From Urechis unicinctus (lineage: Eukaryota; Annelida; Polychaeta; Xenopneusta; Urechidae): DNA of 64,000 nt. Positions 14,179-29,843 of this stretch are shown one piece after another (the stretch's first letter is position 1; every line of letters starts with the position of its first letter). A model generated the notes under the pieces. It worked only from the letters and a program-made list of their open reading frames with translations, was not told the DNA's origin and searched no databases. The translations under genes and the position numbers were made by a program. Where the stretch lies: positions 52,794,397-52,858,396 of the forward strand of contig CM067354.1 in the NCBI GenBank assembly GCA_034190875.2, written 5' to 3'.

Positions 14179-15388
14179 ATGTCATCAACTGATTTACAAT
14201 ATTCATACCAAAGGTACAGCTAATTAGATCCTATGTGTCGATGCCTTTCTCGCACAATGTATACGTTAGTGGCGCGTTTGTGGTTTTTACACGCCCTCCT
14301 CTAGTTACCGAACAATGACATTATCAGTGAATGCCACAGACGGAAAGTCCCACAATTATCAGTTTTGTTGTCAACAGTTATACAATTGGTATGTGGTTGT
14401 CCATTGCCACGAATAGTTCTACTTGGAAGGATAATCTATTTATGTCACGGTTAGTTTTTTTGATAGCTCCAGTCGCATGGTGATATTTATAATTGTCATC
14501 AAAACGTCCTCCTGTATATAACATGGTATTCAGAACAAAAGCCCGACCCCGGTCGTATGGTTGTTGGATGCGGTTACAATTTTACCATTGTAGTTGACCT
14601 AAAAATGGCTTGTATGTCTTTAATCGATGGCCGTTTGATCTTTCACCGTGCTGCCAGGGATATAAACGTTTGTTCCTTTTAGCCAATGGTGTAATAATGC
14701 TTTAAGTCTGAGCGAATGTCCTTGTTTATTGTATGCGTTAACTTTTAAAGGACATTGACTATAATATTCTCTTCACGACTGATATGTCTTTTATTCAACG
14801 CCATACCTAAGCAGAGTCTTTGTTATTGTGTTAACCCTATCATTAAGGCACATTTACTACTATCATTTGCCCGTTTACATAAGAAGGTATTCAAAGCAAC
14901 CATTCGGTGCATTGTTACTTTCAGGGTAAATGTCAGATGTCATGTCAAACCAAATGTAATCAACAGAAAACTGGGTGGTGTGGCTTCTGTTTAAACATTA
15001 CCTTTTTTGAAGTCACATATTATCCAAAAGAACAGTGGTAATCTGTTGATAAAACTATGACGATTGCGCACCTTCAATAAACTAGAATGGCTAAAAATAT
15101 AGATATGCATGTTGATATCAAATTAAACAAATGCTTAACACATTGTAAATAATCTGCTTATAAATTATTATATTTATGCCGTTTGTGGTTGAAATTTATA
15201 TTTACCATATTTCTACACCTAATTATGCCTTCTGGTATCTGAAACTGTTTTCTTTTTTAATTTTGAGGTGAGTGTATGAAATAATGTACTGACATTGGGT
15301 GGCGAAATGCATGTCTTCCTTAGTTAATCCTTCGTTTTTGTTTTTATTTCTACTAATGACCACTATTCTATGGCAGCAATGTTACACC
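14179..15388. other. Non-coding stretch, nothing recognised
   Basis: Only short frames (up to 79 codons) without recognisable motifs. The composition becomes more AT-rich toward the AT microsatellite that follows. Confidence 0.4.
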
Positions 15389-15550
<162 letters not shown>

Positions 15551-16182
15551 GTGACGATTACAACCATTCGTAGACTCCAACCATTCGTTGACAAGTTGTT
15601 TTTATAAAAAATTTCTATCACTAATTATCAATTATTTATTCAGCATATTTTAATTGATGTAATGAAAATGTTTAATGCAAATAAAAATCTGTTTTATACT
15701 TTTTATTCCTGGTATATACTTTTGGTCCTCGAAAGGTCGTCCACGAAAGGTCAAGGAAGTAATTTTTACGTAAAAATCCAACCTTCCGTGCCCATATATA
15801 TTTTCGTATATTTATGGAAATACGAAATTTTTAAATAATTTTCAGTCATTATGGATTCGAAATAAAATATTTGTTGTAGATGTGATTGTTGTGAACCATT
15901 GGTAGCGTTTCGCGATCTAATTTAATGTTGTAGATCGATGAATAAGGGGAAAAAATAAAGTTTTCGTTAATGAAATTTAAAAATAAATCAAATATTTAAA
16001 TTGTTCAAATAAACATATCCAGCACACATTTTTAAACCTTATTTTGGCAATTTGGATCGAATTATATATGGTTGTATGGAAGATATAATGGTTTCCGGGT
16101 TATGTAAACAACTGGTTAGTTGTTAAAATTTTATTTCGCTATGATATTCGAATATTTTTGTACGTTACTAAGACAAAAGTAT
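15551..16182. other. AT-rich non-coding flank
   Basis: AT-rich DNA between the microsatellite and the 827-bp element. It contains a short palindrome (TTTTTACGTAAAAA near 15764) and a repeated CGAAAGGTC near 15730-15752. A similar TACGAAAGGTTGG occurs at about 17119 on the other side of the element. No coding signal. Confidence 0.4.
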
Positions 16183-17009
16183 CAGGCCTGGAATTTCACG
16201 GCGGCCACGACGGCCATTGGCATCGTGGCCCTTCAAGTGGCGTGATGCCCCTTGAAAATGACCAAATATTACGGCCCTTTCCCCCATGGCCGTAGTGCCC
16301 TTTTTCACCTTTTGCATCCAAGATCCACCGCGGCCGTCTACCGGCAGCCTGACCGCGCCGCCGACAGCATCTTGGATCCAATTATTAATCCCCACGATCC
16401 AGCCACTGCTGCATTGAACACAACACACAACCAAACTTCGCCACGCGGCCTCATTTCCGCTGACAGATTGACCTCTTTAATGTGGGCCCCTCCGAAAATT
16501 AAACACAACACACATGTAAATATCATTGAACTCATTGCTTTATAGCGGGAGTAACATCCTTTAACGAAGGCAGCTGCAATCCAGAACTAAATGTAGACTG
16601 GTCGTTACTCAGTTTCTAAAACTTTTCTAAATAGTGACGTCTGGTCTTCGGGTTAGGAGAGCGAACCAGCAAGGACGCAGCGAGATCAGTGAGCGAGATC
16701 GATCATCCCTGGAAACGAAGTTCCTGCTGTGTGCGATGTTAACGGTGACCAGAGTTTTCGACAACCAAGGTCGTGGGAACTTCTGTTGTTTATTGAACAC
16801 GCAGACAGCACATGATTGGTAAAAGTTTGACATCGCGTCGTCGTTGGACATCGCGTCGTTTGATTGTTGTCAACGAAAATACACACTTATCGTATCCTTT
16901 CACTACTATCCCTTTAAAATGTTTCCCTTTGGCCTTGGTACCCTTCAAAATTTGCACCTATCGAAGACCAAAGTGGCCTTACCCTAAAAATGACAAACTT
17001 CCAGGCCTG
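16183..17009. mobile_element. Non-autonomous TIR DNA transposon, ~827 bp
   Basis: The left end begins CAGGCCTGGAATTT and the right end is TTCCAGGCCTG, so both termini read CAGGCCTGGAA inward, an inverted repeat of at least 11 bp. The flanks are AAGTAT on the left and GAGTAT on the right, a 5-of-6 match that fits an aged target duplication. The interior is clearly GC-richer than its surroundings. It holds many GGCC-containing strings (GGCGGCCACGACGGCCA near 16200) and an inverted ATCCAAGAT/ATCTTGGAT pair around 16316-16378. No transposase frame was found; the roughly 90-codon frames are overlapping and without motifs. The CAG...CTG ends would suit a hAT-like element, but the apparent target duplication is shorter than 8 bp, so the superfamily is left open. 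Confidence 0.65.
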
Positions 17010-17164
17010 GAGTATCATATTCGTATGGTCAAACCAAAATATTTTCAATTATTTCGAAAGAAAATGTGCATTAACTTTATGAGGACATACTGGAATATAC
17101 TTTCGTGGGACCCAAGTATACGAAAGGTTGGCGGTTTGTCCACTAAAGATCGTGTACGTGCAAC

Positions 17165-21937
<4,773 letters not shown>

Positions 21938-21968
21938 TATATATATATAGAGATATATAGATATAGAG

Positions 21969-21999
<31 letters not shown>

Positions 22000-22724
22000 T
22001 ATAGATATATAGAGAGAGATATAGATAGATATATAGAGAGAAGATATAGAGAGATGAGATATCTCTCTATCTATATATATATCTATAGACTCTAGCATAT
22101 ATCAGATAGAGAGAGAGAGAGAGATAGAGAGAGGGAGAGATATCTCTCTATCTCTCAGATCTCTCTCTCTCACTATCTCTATCTATATAGAGATATATCC
22201 CTATATCTATCTCTATCTCTCTCTAGATAGAAGAGAGAGGTCTTTCTCTCTCTCTTCTCTCTCTATATCCTATCTCTCTCTCTCTTCCTCCTATCTCTCT
22301 ATATCGATAGATCTCTCTCTATATAGAGAGAGATATGAGATAGATATCTATTTCTCTCTCTCTCTCTAAGACCCTCTCTCTTATCTCTTTCTCTCTCTCT
22401 CCCCCCTCTCTCTCTATAGAAAGAGAGATAGATAGAGAGGGAGAGGGATCTCTCCCCCCTCTCTCTGTATATAAATCTATCTCTCTCTCTCCCTCTCCCT
22501 CTCTCTCCCCCTATATCTTTATCCTCTCTATATCTCTGTCTAGAAAGATCTCTCTCTCTATCTCTCTAGATATATCTCTATATATACCCCAGACAAATTA
22601 TATCTCTCCCCCTATCTCTCTCTATCTCTCTAGAGATATAGTCTCTCTCTCTCTCTCTCTCCCTCTCTTTTCTCTCTCTCTCTCTCTGTCTATCTCTAGA
22701 TATATCTCTCTCTCTCTATCTAGA

Positions 22725-22769
<45 letters not shown>

Positions 22770-22800
22770 CTCTATATATCTATATCTATATATATCTATT
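21938..22800. repeat. ~860-bp compound GA/CT/AT low-complexity block
   Basis: Built almost entirely of GAGA, CTCT and ATAG/CTAT units. The 5' third is purine-rich on the plus strand and the rest mainly pyrimidine-rich, ending in (TC)n then TATATC. The reversal gives long imperfect inverted repeats and polypurine/polypyrimidine tracts capable of triplex or hairpin structure. Blocks like this are often length-variable and hard to assemble, so the exact sequence deserves caution. Confidence 0.95.
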
Positions 22801-23074
22801 AGTATGTATATATCCTAAATATTAATTTTAAATCGCAAATATCCAAGCATACGACGACTGCTTGTTGCTGTTGTATATCTACAAGCTTAGGACGACTGCT
22901 GTATTCAGTATTTAAACCTCCGCCAAAGGACGACCGAACTATCAAGCTATCTTCTCATAGTGATGTCAGGCCGCCAATAGTGATATATATATATATATAA
23001 AAAAAATCGGAAAAGGGGGGAATGTAAAATGCCCTTAAACAATATTCGAAAGTGTCTACGTACAAGTAACGACG

Positions 23075-23152
23075 GTTGCAGTAGATCAGCTGGAAGAGCG
23101 GTCTTCACGGTAAACCGTTTTTCACGGGTTCTAATCCCAAATGAGACTTTTT
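23075..23152 (+). pseudogene. tRNA-like sequence (decayed tRNA or SINE head)
   Basis: An A-box-like TAGATCAGCTGG starts at 23082 and a B-box-like GGGTTCTAATCCC at 23126, the spacing expected for tRNA positions 8 and 52. On that numbering, five of seven acceptor pairs (23075-23081 with 23141-23147) and three of four D-stem pairs form. The outer T-stem pairs and the standard anticodon stem do not. A T5 run at 23148 would suit a polymerase III terminator. The B box has T where the consensus GGTTCGA has G. I judge it a tRNA pseudogene or the head of a tRNA-derived SINE rather than a working tRNA. Confidence 0.45.
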
Positions 23153-23394
23153 AACCGGGGGTGTAGCAAAGGTTGAACCGATATCATTACAGAAACAGAA
23201 CAGAACACTCTAAGGTGGTAATAGGGGTATGTTACTTGGCACAATTACGTAGGATACAAATAATATTCAAGAACACAACAATGAGCATTAGACATTGTAT
23301 ACTAAATGTAAGCGGATTAACAATGCTTATCAAATATGCAACCTTAATACGCAGACATGTTATCAGCTGTTTGTGAAAATCCTAAACCCAATGT

Positions 23395-24246
23395 AGGTTT
23401 TTGGTGAAAGGGGAGAGCTATGCAAATTTCGATGAGACGTCCAACTGGAGGTAGTGTCGGATAGCAATCTGATCGCCAGTCTCCGAGTACTTGTATGAGC
23501 ACGCCAAGCATTCCACACTACAGGGCCCAGCTGGCACCACAGCGGCGGAAAGTTTGAGTACTGTTAGCAGCGGAGTCTACTCTTATGGCTTGGAGCTGCT
23601 CTTTGAGTTGCCGAGAAAGACTGCCTGGGATAGCACGTGGAGGCCGTCATAAGACGGCTAATCAAGCAGAGGCGTGGAGGGTGGCAGTGTTGGCTCTAGG
23701 GCAATCACAGTGACTAGTGCAGTGGTGGGATATAGTGGGTGTCCTGGAAGATATGGAATGTGCAGTAGGAGAATACGCATGAAGCCTTTTGGCGGGAGGC
23801 GTAGATCACTGCGACATGGGTGCCGCCTCTTGTCGAATGTGGCTTGAAAGGGGGGGTAATATTAGACTTCCTGAGAAGCGTGTAGAAAGCCATGATTTAA
23901 GCGGCCCACAGGTACATGATGGACGGGTTTGCGAAGCACCCGTGGTTAAGTTGTGGAAGAAAGGACGATGGAAGTTAAAGCGTTTGCAGTTTAATGCATA
24001 CATGTAATTCAGCCACCAGTCGATATCAGCGTGAATTTCAGGGGTTAGTATTGCTTTGTGTGAGGGGTTTATTAGCTTGCGCATGGTAGCCAGCGCGCGT
24101 TGCAGGTAAATCCTACCGCCATGAACGACGTGCGTAGCCCATTGGAGTTTCCCGGCGAGGCTTTGCAACCGCTTTTGAGAGGCACAGTGTTTTGTGCGAA
24201 ATTGTTGCAGAAGTTGTTTGAAGGCTTGGGCCTTGTCGAGCGGGAG
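23395..24246 (-). mobile_element. Broken DIRS-like (tyrosine recombinase) retroelement
   Basis: Two protein regions typical of DIRS-type retroelements lie in order on the minus strand. The first (24246 to about 23880) reads LPLDKAQAFKQLL and then LQSLAGKLQWATHVVHGGR, the end of the reverse transcriptase next to RNase H in DIRS/gypsy-like elements, continuing to an ADIDWWLNY block. The second (23616 to about 23395) holds TFRRCGASWAL, one stop, then GVLIQVLGDWRSDCY. This is the catalytic tail of a tyrosine recombinase (the family usually has SFRRGGAT...LGDW). RNase H between them is scrambled and several stops and frame shifts are present, so the copy is dead. Element ends were not found. Confidence 0.8.
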
Positions 24247-24252
24247 CTAAGG

Positions 24253-24356
24253 GTGCAGTCGGAAGTGTCGATTTGAATACAAACTTACACTCACGAACAC
24301 ACCCGTGCAGTCGGAGGTGTCGATTTGAATACAAACGTACACTCACGAACACACCC
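24253..24356. repeat. 52-bp tandem duplication
   Basis: Two adjacent 52-bp units starting GTGCAGTCGGARGTGTCGAT differ at only a few positions (A/G near the start, T/G in CAAACTTAC versus CAAACGTAC). They abut the start of the DIRS-like fragment. No coding role is seen. Confidence 0.85.
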
Positions 24357-24392
24357 GCCCCAAACCCCGGACCACCAACGTATCTAGCGCAC

Positions 24393-24440
24393 ATTGGTGT
24401 GTGTGTTTGGGCGTGCGTGCGTGCGTATGTGCATGGGTGT
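24393..24440. repeat. GT/GC-rich simple repeat
   Basis: A run of GTGTGTGTTTGGGCGTGCGT followed by TGCGTGCGTATGTGCATGGG is an alternating purine-pyrimidine tract of the type able to adopt Z-DNA. It is short and imperfect. Confidence 0.7.
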
Positions 24441-25698
24441 GTCTATGTATTCATATTGGATATAACATAAGGCTCCGACGCAACGGGCTGCGATACATAT
24501 GAACGTATCTGCATGAAATGGAAATCTGCGTAATTCTTCAAATATTCTATGGTCCAAAAAGATTACTAATAATCATTCCTGTTTAGTTGAATATGTCTAT
24601 CTAAACAATATTTTGACAAGCGACAATGACATGTCCTCCCTTGAACAATTTTGAATGTAATCCCCCACTTTGTAGCTTAATCAATATTTTGAAGGGATAT
24701 AGTCTGAAAATTACTGAACCCAGCAAACTTTGTTAGGCCCTGTGAAATTGATAAGTACTTCGATGCAAATCATAGTACAGCAAGTTAATGAACATCGTAT
24801 CAATCGTTTCTGATGTCCATATAGTCATAAAAGCTCTTGTCCTTATTGAGTAATAGGAAGTCAAAACAAGTTGGCTACATTTTCTGTGACCTTGATGTAA
24901 GGCCAATGTCATCTGAAAAGCATACTTGAGTAAGAATCTAGATCAAGCAAACATAGCAATCAATCAAAATAATAACTAGTTAAAATAGAATAATTGTATG
25001 ATCAAGAATAATTTTTTCGCAACCTTCCGCCTCGTTTCTTTGGTGCTGAGGTTTTCATAGCGTGTCGTGAGTGTCGTTTTATTGCTTCGCTGTGTCTGCA
25101 AATGTGCCTGCTGTTCATCAGGGCTAATTTTGTTTCGCAGCATGATCATCGATTTGTATATTTGACTTGATAAGTTATACCTTGTGTCCATCCTATCCAA
25201 AATTATGCAAAATAACTGATAAATTACAATTACAATTAACTTATATCCTTATCACTACATTATGCTGCCTAGTTTGTGGCCGTATGCCTGTTGGCTTGGC
25301 CTTAACGCAAATAGCGTTTCCAAGTTATTGGTGTTGGCTTGTATTTGCTGTGCAGGTAAAGTGGAATGCATTTACAGATTATTATCTTTTTGTGCCAAGG
25401 AAGGCTTGTCACGCTCTAACTTTACGTTAGCTGATCACCTGGGAGCAAATTTTCTTTTGCGAAAAGACAGATGCGGCCTACCGTTGGTCACAACGGCCTT
25501 TACGGTAGAGGTAGGTCTGGGCGAGTCTTTGACCATTCGACGTAACCTGTCGTTAGCCTCGGTGCCGTCGATGGTGTTTACATGAATTGCACTAAATTGA
25601 TAAGGATACGCTTTAATCTATCATCTAAGAATAATCTATAATCGAATTTAGTATTACTTAGTGCGTTTATTATTAAAATATACTTATGTGACCATCTA
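24441..25698. other. Non-coding stretch, nothing recognised
   Basis: The overlapping plus-strand frames of 87-107 codons at 25167-25585 lack motifs and splice support. No mobile-element ends were seen. Confidence 0.35.
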
Positions 25699-25808
25699 CA
25701 AGTAGTAGTAGTAGTTGTGATAGTAGTACTAGAAGTAGTAGCACAATAAAAAGTAGTAGTACAAGTATAAGTTGTAGGAGTGGCTGTGGTAGTTGTTGTA
25801 GTTGTAGA
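25699..25808. repeat. Imperfect (GTA)n / (GTT)n trinucleotide repeat
   Basis: About 110 bases of AGTAGTAGT units decaying to TTGTAG units. The threonine-rich minus-strand frame across it is explained by the repeat. Confidence 0.9.
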
Positions 25809-28152
25809 TTTGTTCAGTCGGTCGCTTGGCGTTAAACTATCCAATCATTACTGAGAGAACTGAACATGAACAAAATGCGTTTTGTCAGGCCAGAGACAAT
25901 ACACACAAAGTTACTCCAGACCAATTAATCACGCGGCATAGCATAACACATCGAGCTAGTGCTATTGTAAGTCGCAAACATTAATGGACTGTGATTATGT
26001 GCGAAGCTGATTACATGTAATATTTTCAGCAAATGGTGTTCAGATGAACAATTGTGGCTCAAAATACTTTTATGCGAGTTAACGTCACTCTCTTTTAAGA
26101 TAAAATATAAATTATCTTAACTTCAGCAGGACATGCAATTAATTGTCAAAGAACTTCGAAATATATTTACAGGCCTCCCTTTTAGCTATTACTTACTATC
26201 TAGCCTCCATTATAGCGCCTTTAGGAACAAGTACCATTTAGAGGAGGATGTACAGTAATGTCAACGAGCCAACGATTATGCAACAGTGACTTAATATCAT
26301 CACTTCAACAACGGACAAGTTAGTATAGCTAATATATCTAATTGATTTCAGGCTACTCTAAATGTTATGAACATTGGATTCTTAGTGAACTACATCATAG
26401 GTCAAATAAGACTTAAGGAACTCATGTAATGATTGAAAGGGATGGCAACGATAAAGTGAAGCCACAAGACCAGTTGCAGAACCAGGAAAGCGGAATAAAC
26501 CTTACAGTACCTGCGCATTTGTCCCCTCAATATGATTCCGGTTATTGTCAAAAGTTTGTCACGAGCATATCATATAGAGTAAACAAAACATGCTTGCGGA
26601 ATTACACAATGGATACCGCGAGAAATGTATCATCCCTTCACCAGAGCTACCATGCATAACCTACCAGTATGGATGCTCAAAGAAACGTCAGTGTTATGTA
26701 TTCCCCAGTCGATGCCAAGTATATCAATGCTGAAATGGGAGAAAGCGGATCTTTCCACATGAATTAGCGCTTATTTTCCATAAACATACCCCATTTCATC
26801 AGGTAATCTTGTTTGGTTGAAATTAAAAGTATTCACCCTGATTACAATTATTGAATAGTAGAACAGTGCGCTGATCGCTAGACAGTGATAATAAGAAATC
26901 TAGTTAAGAATTCACTGGTGTGTCAGTTGATGCAGTTCACGTGTGCAAACGAAAGACGAGCGCACCTGATATCGATCAATGTGAAAGTTGATTAACAGGA
27001 AATTGGTAATTCAAAAAGTGTGCTCATTGATTTAAACCGGGTAAACAATGATTTCGGGAGTATTTCGGATCCATGCCACTTTGCAGCCGCTGAAATAAAT
27101 GAGACAAAAATCTACATCTTGCTGATTTCATTTGTGTGAATTTGTGTGATTCGTTCACAACCGACATATAATTAGAAAAACATATTTATGGAGCAGTCCC
27201 ATATTTGTTAGTCCTCAGAAACTACATCCAAAACAACAGGGTGGTTTTGCCTGTTATTTTGCAGCAGATTTCTTCATACTAATCATATGATATAAGTTTG
27301 AAAGTATATTGAAGACGGCGGTGTAGCTCATATCGCTTCGTATTGTAGGATAACCTCCAATATCTAGTTATGGTAAGATATAAGTAAACTTGAGTAACAA
27401 ATAATGTAATTATATCTGCAATATTTCATCGCAGCAACGATACAACCAAAATAATATAGATTTTAGTCATGAAATAGCGATGCATTTTACAACTGATAGA
27501 AAACACACAACCTTTATTGTAACTGGATAGCGATCCCGTTAATAATTAAATAGCAATAGCCAGATGTAGTGCCGTGTGGATGAATGAATGGCACATGATA
27601 TGTTCGGCTGATTATATACACCGTCAGATATAGTCAGTCGGATTTATGAACTAGTAATACCAATTTGGAAAAGAAAGTGAAATATTAAGACGTGTCATGA
27701 GTAATTGTTCACTTCTAACATTCAAAATAATGTGTACAACATTTGAAATGAGAAACTCGTAGTATTCCGTTACATCAATATAATATTGCTCACATTTGCG
27801 TAAGTTAGTTTGTTTGATCGTTAAGTAACTCGAAGAGCACGGTACATGGAAAAACATCTGTTGTGATATAAACATTTCTGCAATTTCCATTCCAATTTTG
27901 GCAAATATCAATTGACGCTTAACGGGATTTATAAATCAAACCTCATCCGTTTGTTGATATATTAATAATCACGTGAACAAGTTGGTAGTAGTATATCACT
28001 TGCATGTACGTTAAGCATGCTTTGTTACGTCATATGATTCAGTTCACCTGTTCAAACGATAGTCGGCTGCATCTGGTATTTCTATCGACGTAATGGACAA
28101 TTGACAGGAAATTACTTGTGTCGGGATGACGCATACCCCTCCTTCAAAATAG

Positions 28153-28159
28153 TATAAAA
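28153..28159 (+). promoter_or_regulatory. TATA box of EGF-like gene copy A
   Basis: TATAAAA lies 106 bp upstream of the start codon, in an otherwise mixed sequence that is fully conserved in copy B. Transcription would be expected to start about 30 bp downstream, giving a leader of about 75 nt. Confidence 0.65.
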
Positions 28160-28258
28160 CTGGATAGCAAAAATCACCACGAGTATAATTCGACGACTTG
28201 TAATCGCGGTTCTCAAATAATAATAATTCCTCACCGCAGATCAGATTCGTTGGGAATC

Positions 28259-28779
28259 ATGCTGCGAACTTTGGCTTTTATCTGCATCCTCATGGTGGCG
28301 AGCGTGACCTGTTTTGATGAGCTCTTTGGAGTGTTTAACGGTGACGGTAGTAAACTAAATCATACCTTCAATAGCTAGCATGATGCCATACATTGTGTTT
28401 TAACTCAGCGAGTAGGTTAATAATTGCATTGTTGAATGATGCTAAACATAGCGGATATATTGGTCGAGCACAATAATGGTTTAACCGTATAATGTCTGAC
28501 TAATTGTATAGCAGACGAAACTTGGTCCATCTGTGGGGATCATGGGACATTCGATGCGAGAACAGAATCTTGTGTCTGTGAACCGAACTACTCCGGCGAA
28601 TACTGCGAGAGTGAGTTTGACAAAGCGTAAATAACGCATCTATATTGGAGACTTCTCCAGCGTGCTAATATATGAGCAGTGGCTGCCAACTAACTGTTGT
28701 ACGGTCCCTGGTAGATTCGGCCTTTTGCTGACTTGTATTTGGTTTATGTGGATTTTCAGTTGCACCTCGACAGGCCTGA
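28259..28779 (+). CDS. Secreted EGF-like small peptide, copy A (3 exons)
   Basis: Inferred exons are 28259-28340, 28515-28610 and 28760-28779; the joined frame is 198 nt, about 65 residues. Exon 1 encodes a signal peptide (M-L-R-T then a hydrophobic core, residues about 5-17, ending near Cys18). Exon 2 encodes an EGF-like module with C34, C47, C49 and C58; the last three have the exact EGF spacing C-x-C-x8-C with YSGEYC. Exon 3 adds six residues and the stop. Introns 1 and 2 are both phase 1, the usual arrangement around EGF exons. Phe40 sits where the third EGF cysteine belongs and no C1 is present in exon 2, so the C1-C3 disulfide is absent while C2-C4 and C5-C6 can form. Splice sites: intron 1 ends TAGCAG (two in-frame acceptors), intron 2 has GTGAGT and TTTTCAG. 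This copy has a 5-bp insertion (CGGTA) at the first donor, leaving GTGACG or GTAGTA. Both keep phase; the second adds two residues. Receptor and role unknown. Confidence 0.72.
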
Positions 28780-28913
28780 GACCCATTCACATGTGACTAA
28801 GAAGCAGAAATAGAACACTGATGGAACACCTCCAGCTTGATTATCCGTTATACGTCACATATAACCCAGTTATTATAGCTTCTATGGAACGTTGCTTAGT
28901 TGACAAAGTTTCA

Positions 28914-28919
28914 ATTAAA
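28914..28919 (+). terminator. Poly(A) signal ATTAAA, copy A
   Basis: ATTAAA lies 135 bp after the stop codon and is followed by the GT-rich stretch TATGTGGTTGAAGCC and TGTTTTATTG, a plausible cleavage context. It is conserved in copy B. Confidence 0.5.
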
Positions 28920-29843
28920 TATGTGGTTGAAGCCTCAGTGTTTTATTGTACTCATTTGGCTAGTGGATGTGTGATAATTGTTAATAGTCAGAAGTTGTAA
29001 GAATGATGGCTGTTCGCTTCTTATTAGTATCTACAATTTTTTTTGCAGCTGCGACACACTTGAAATAACATTGAAATTATTCATAAGATACCCACTTTTG
29101 CATTTCGCAACGTCTCGTTTAAAAATGGAAGCACATTGCGTTCCGTGTTACTTGATATAATCGTTTCTCTCCGTCATGATCGCATGGTAAAATTCAAAAG
29201 CAATTGTGCATAATCCGTTTATCGGTTATATATACTATCAACTGTAGTTAGCCAAAACGGCTCAATTTGTAATTTTGATTAGGTAAGTTAAAATGTTACT
29301 GCGTCCCAAAGACGTTTGAATCACGAACGTAGCACGATTCTGCCACAATCAGTGTTACACAGAGTAGAAGCATAATTCTCCCCAAAGGATTTTCTATGAG
29401 AATTATATACTGTATGCATAATGCATGGCGTGATATTCTTAACCAGAAAAATCTGTAATTTGTTTATTTGATGGTTGGTAGTTACGGTTTGAAACGATTC
29501 TTTTCCATTAGAATACAAATCATTGATTAATTTCTAAGCTTAATTAGAATCACACCAACACCAAATTGATTATTGCATCTTTTTGGCCATTGTTTCACTT
29601 CGTCCATTTTGATGAGGCTATCTTTCTATGATTCTCACAAGTTAACTTGAATAACAAATACAATGATAGCTGCCTTTTCTGCATTTATTTGTCAAAATCT
29701 ACCAAGAGCCTGTTACACATTGTCACGAGTGACAAGATAGTTGAATCACTTCTTACTGATCGCGATTCTCTGCAATTTTATTCGGTCAATCTTTTGTTAG
29801 CTAGAGGTAATCAACACATTGTGTCCCGCCTCCTTATGTTCAA

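Noticed and set aside
16168-16545. Overlapping 60-97 codon frames in the GC-rich element
   Set aside because: GC-rich sequence has fewer stops; frames overlap on both strands and carry no transposase features.
22999-23030. Polypurine tract AAAAGGGGGGAATG as a possible LTR boundary
   Set aside because: No matching direct repeat or primer-binding site was found nearby.
24113-24394. 93-codon minus-strand frame overlapping the DIRS-like fragment
   Set aside because: It lies in a different frame from the recognisable reverse-transcriptase sequence and covers the 52-bp tandem repeat.
25578-25844. Threonine-rich 88-codon minus-strand frame
   Set aside because: Encoded by the GTA/GTT trinucleotide repeat.
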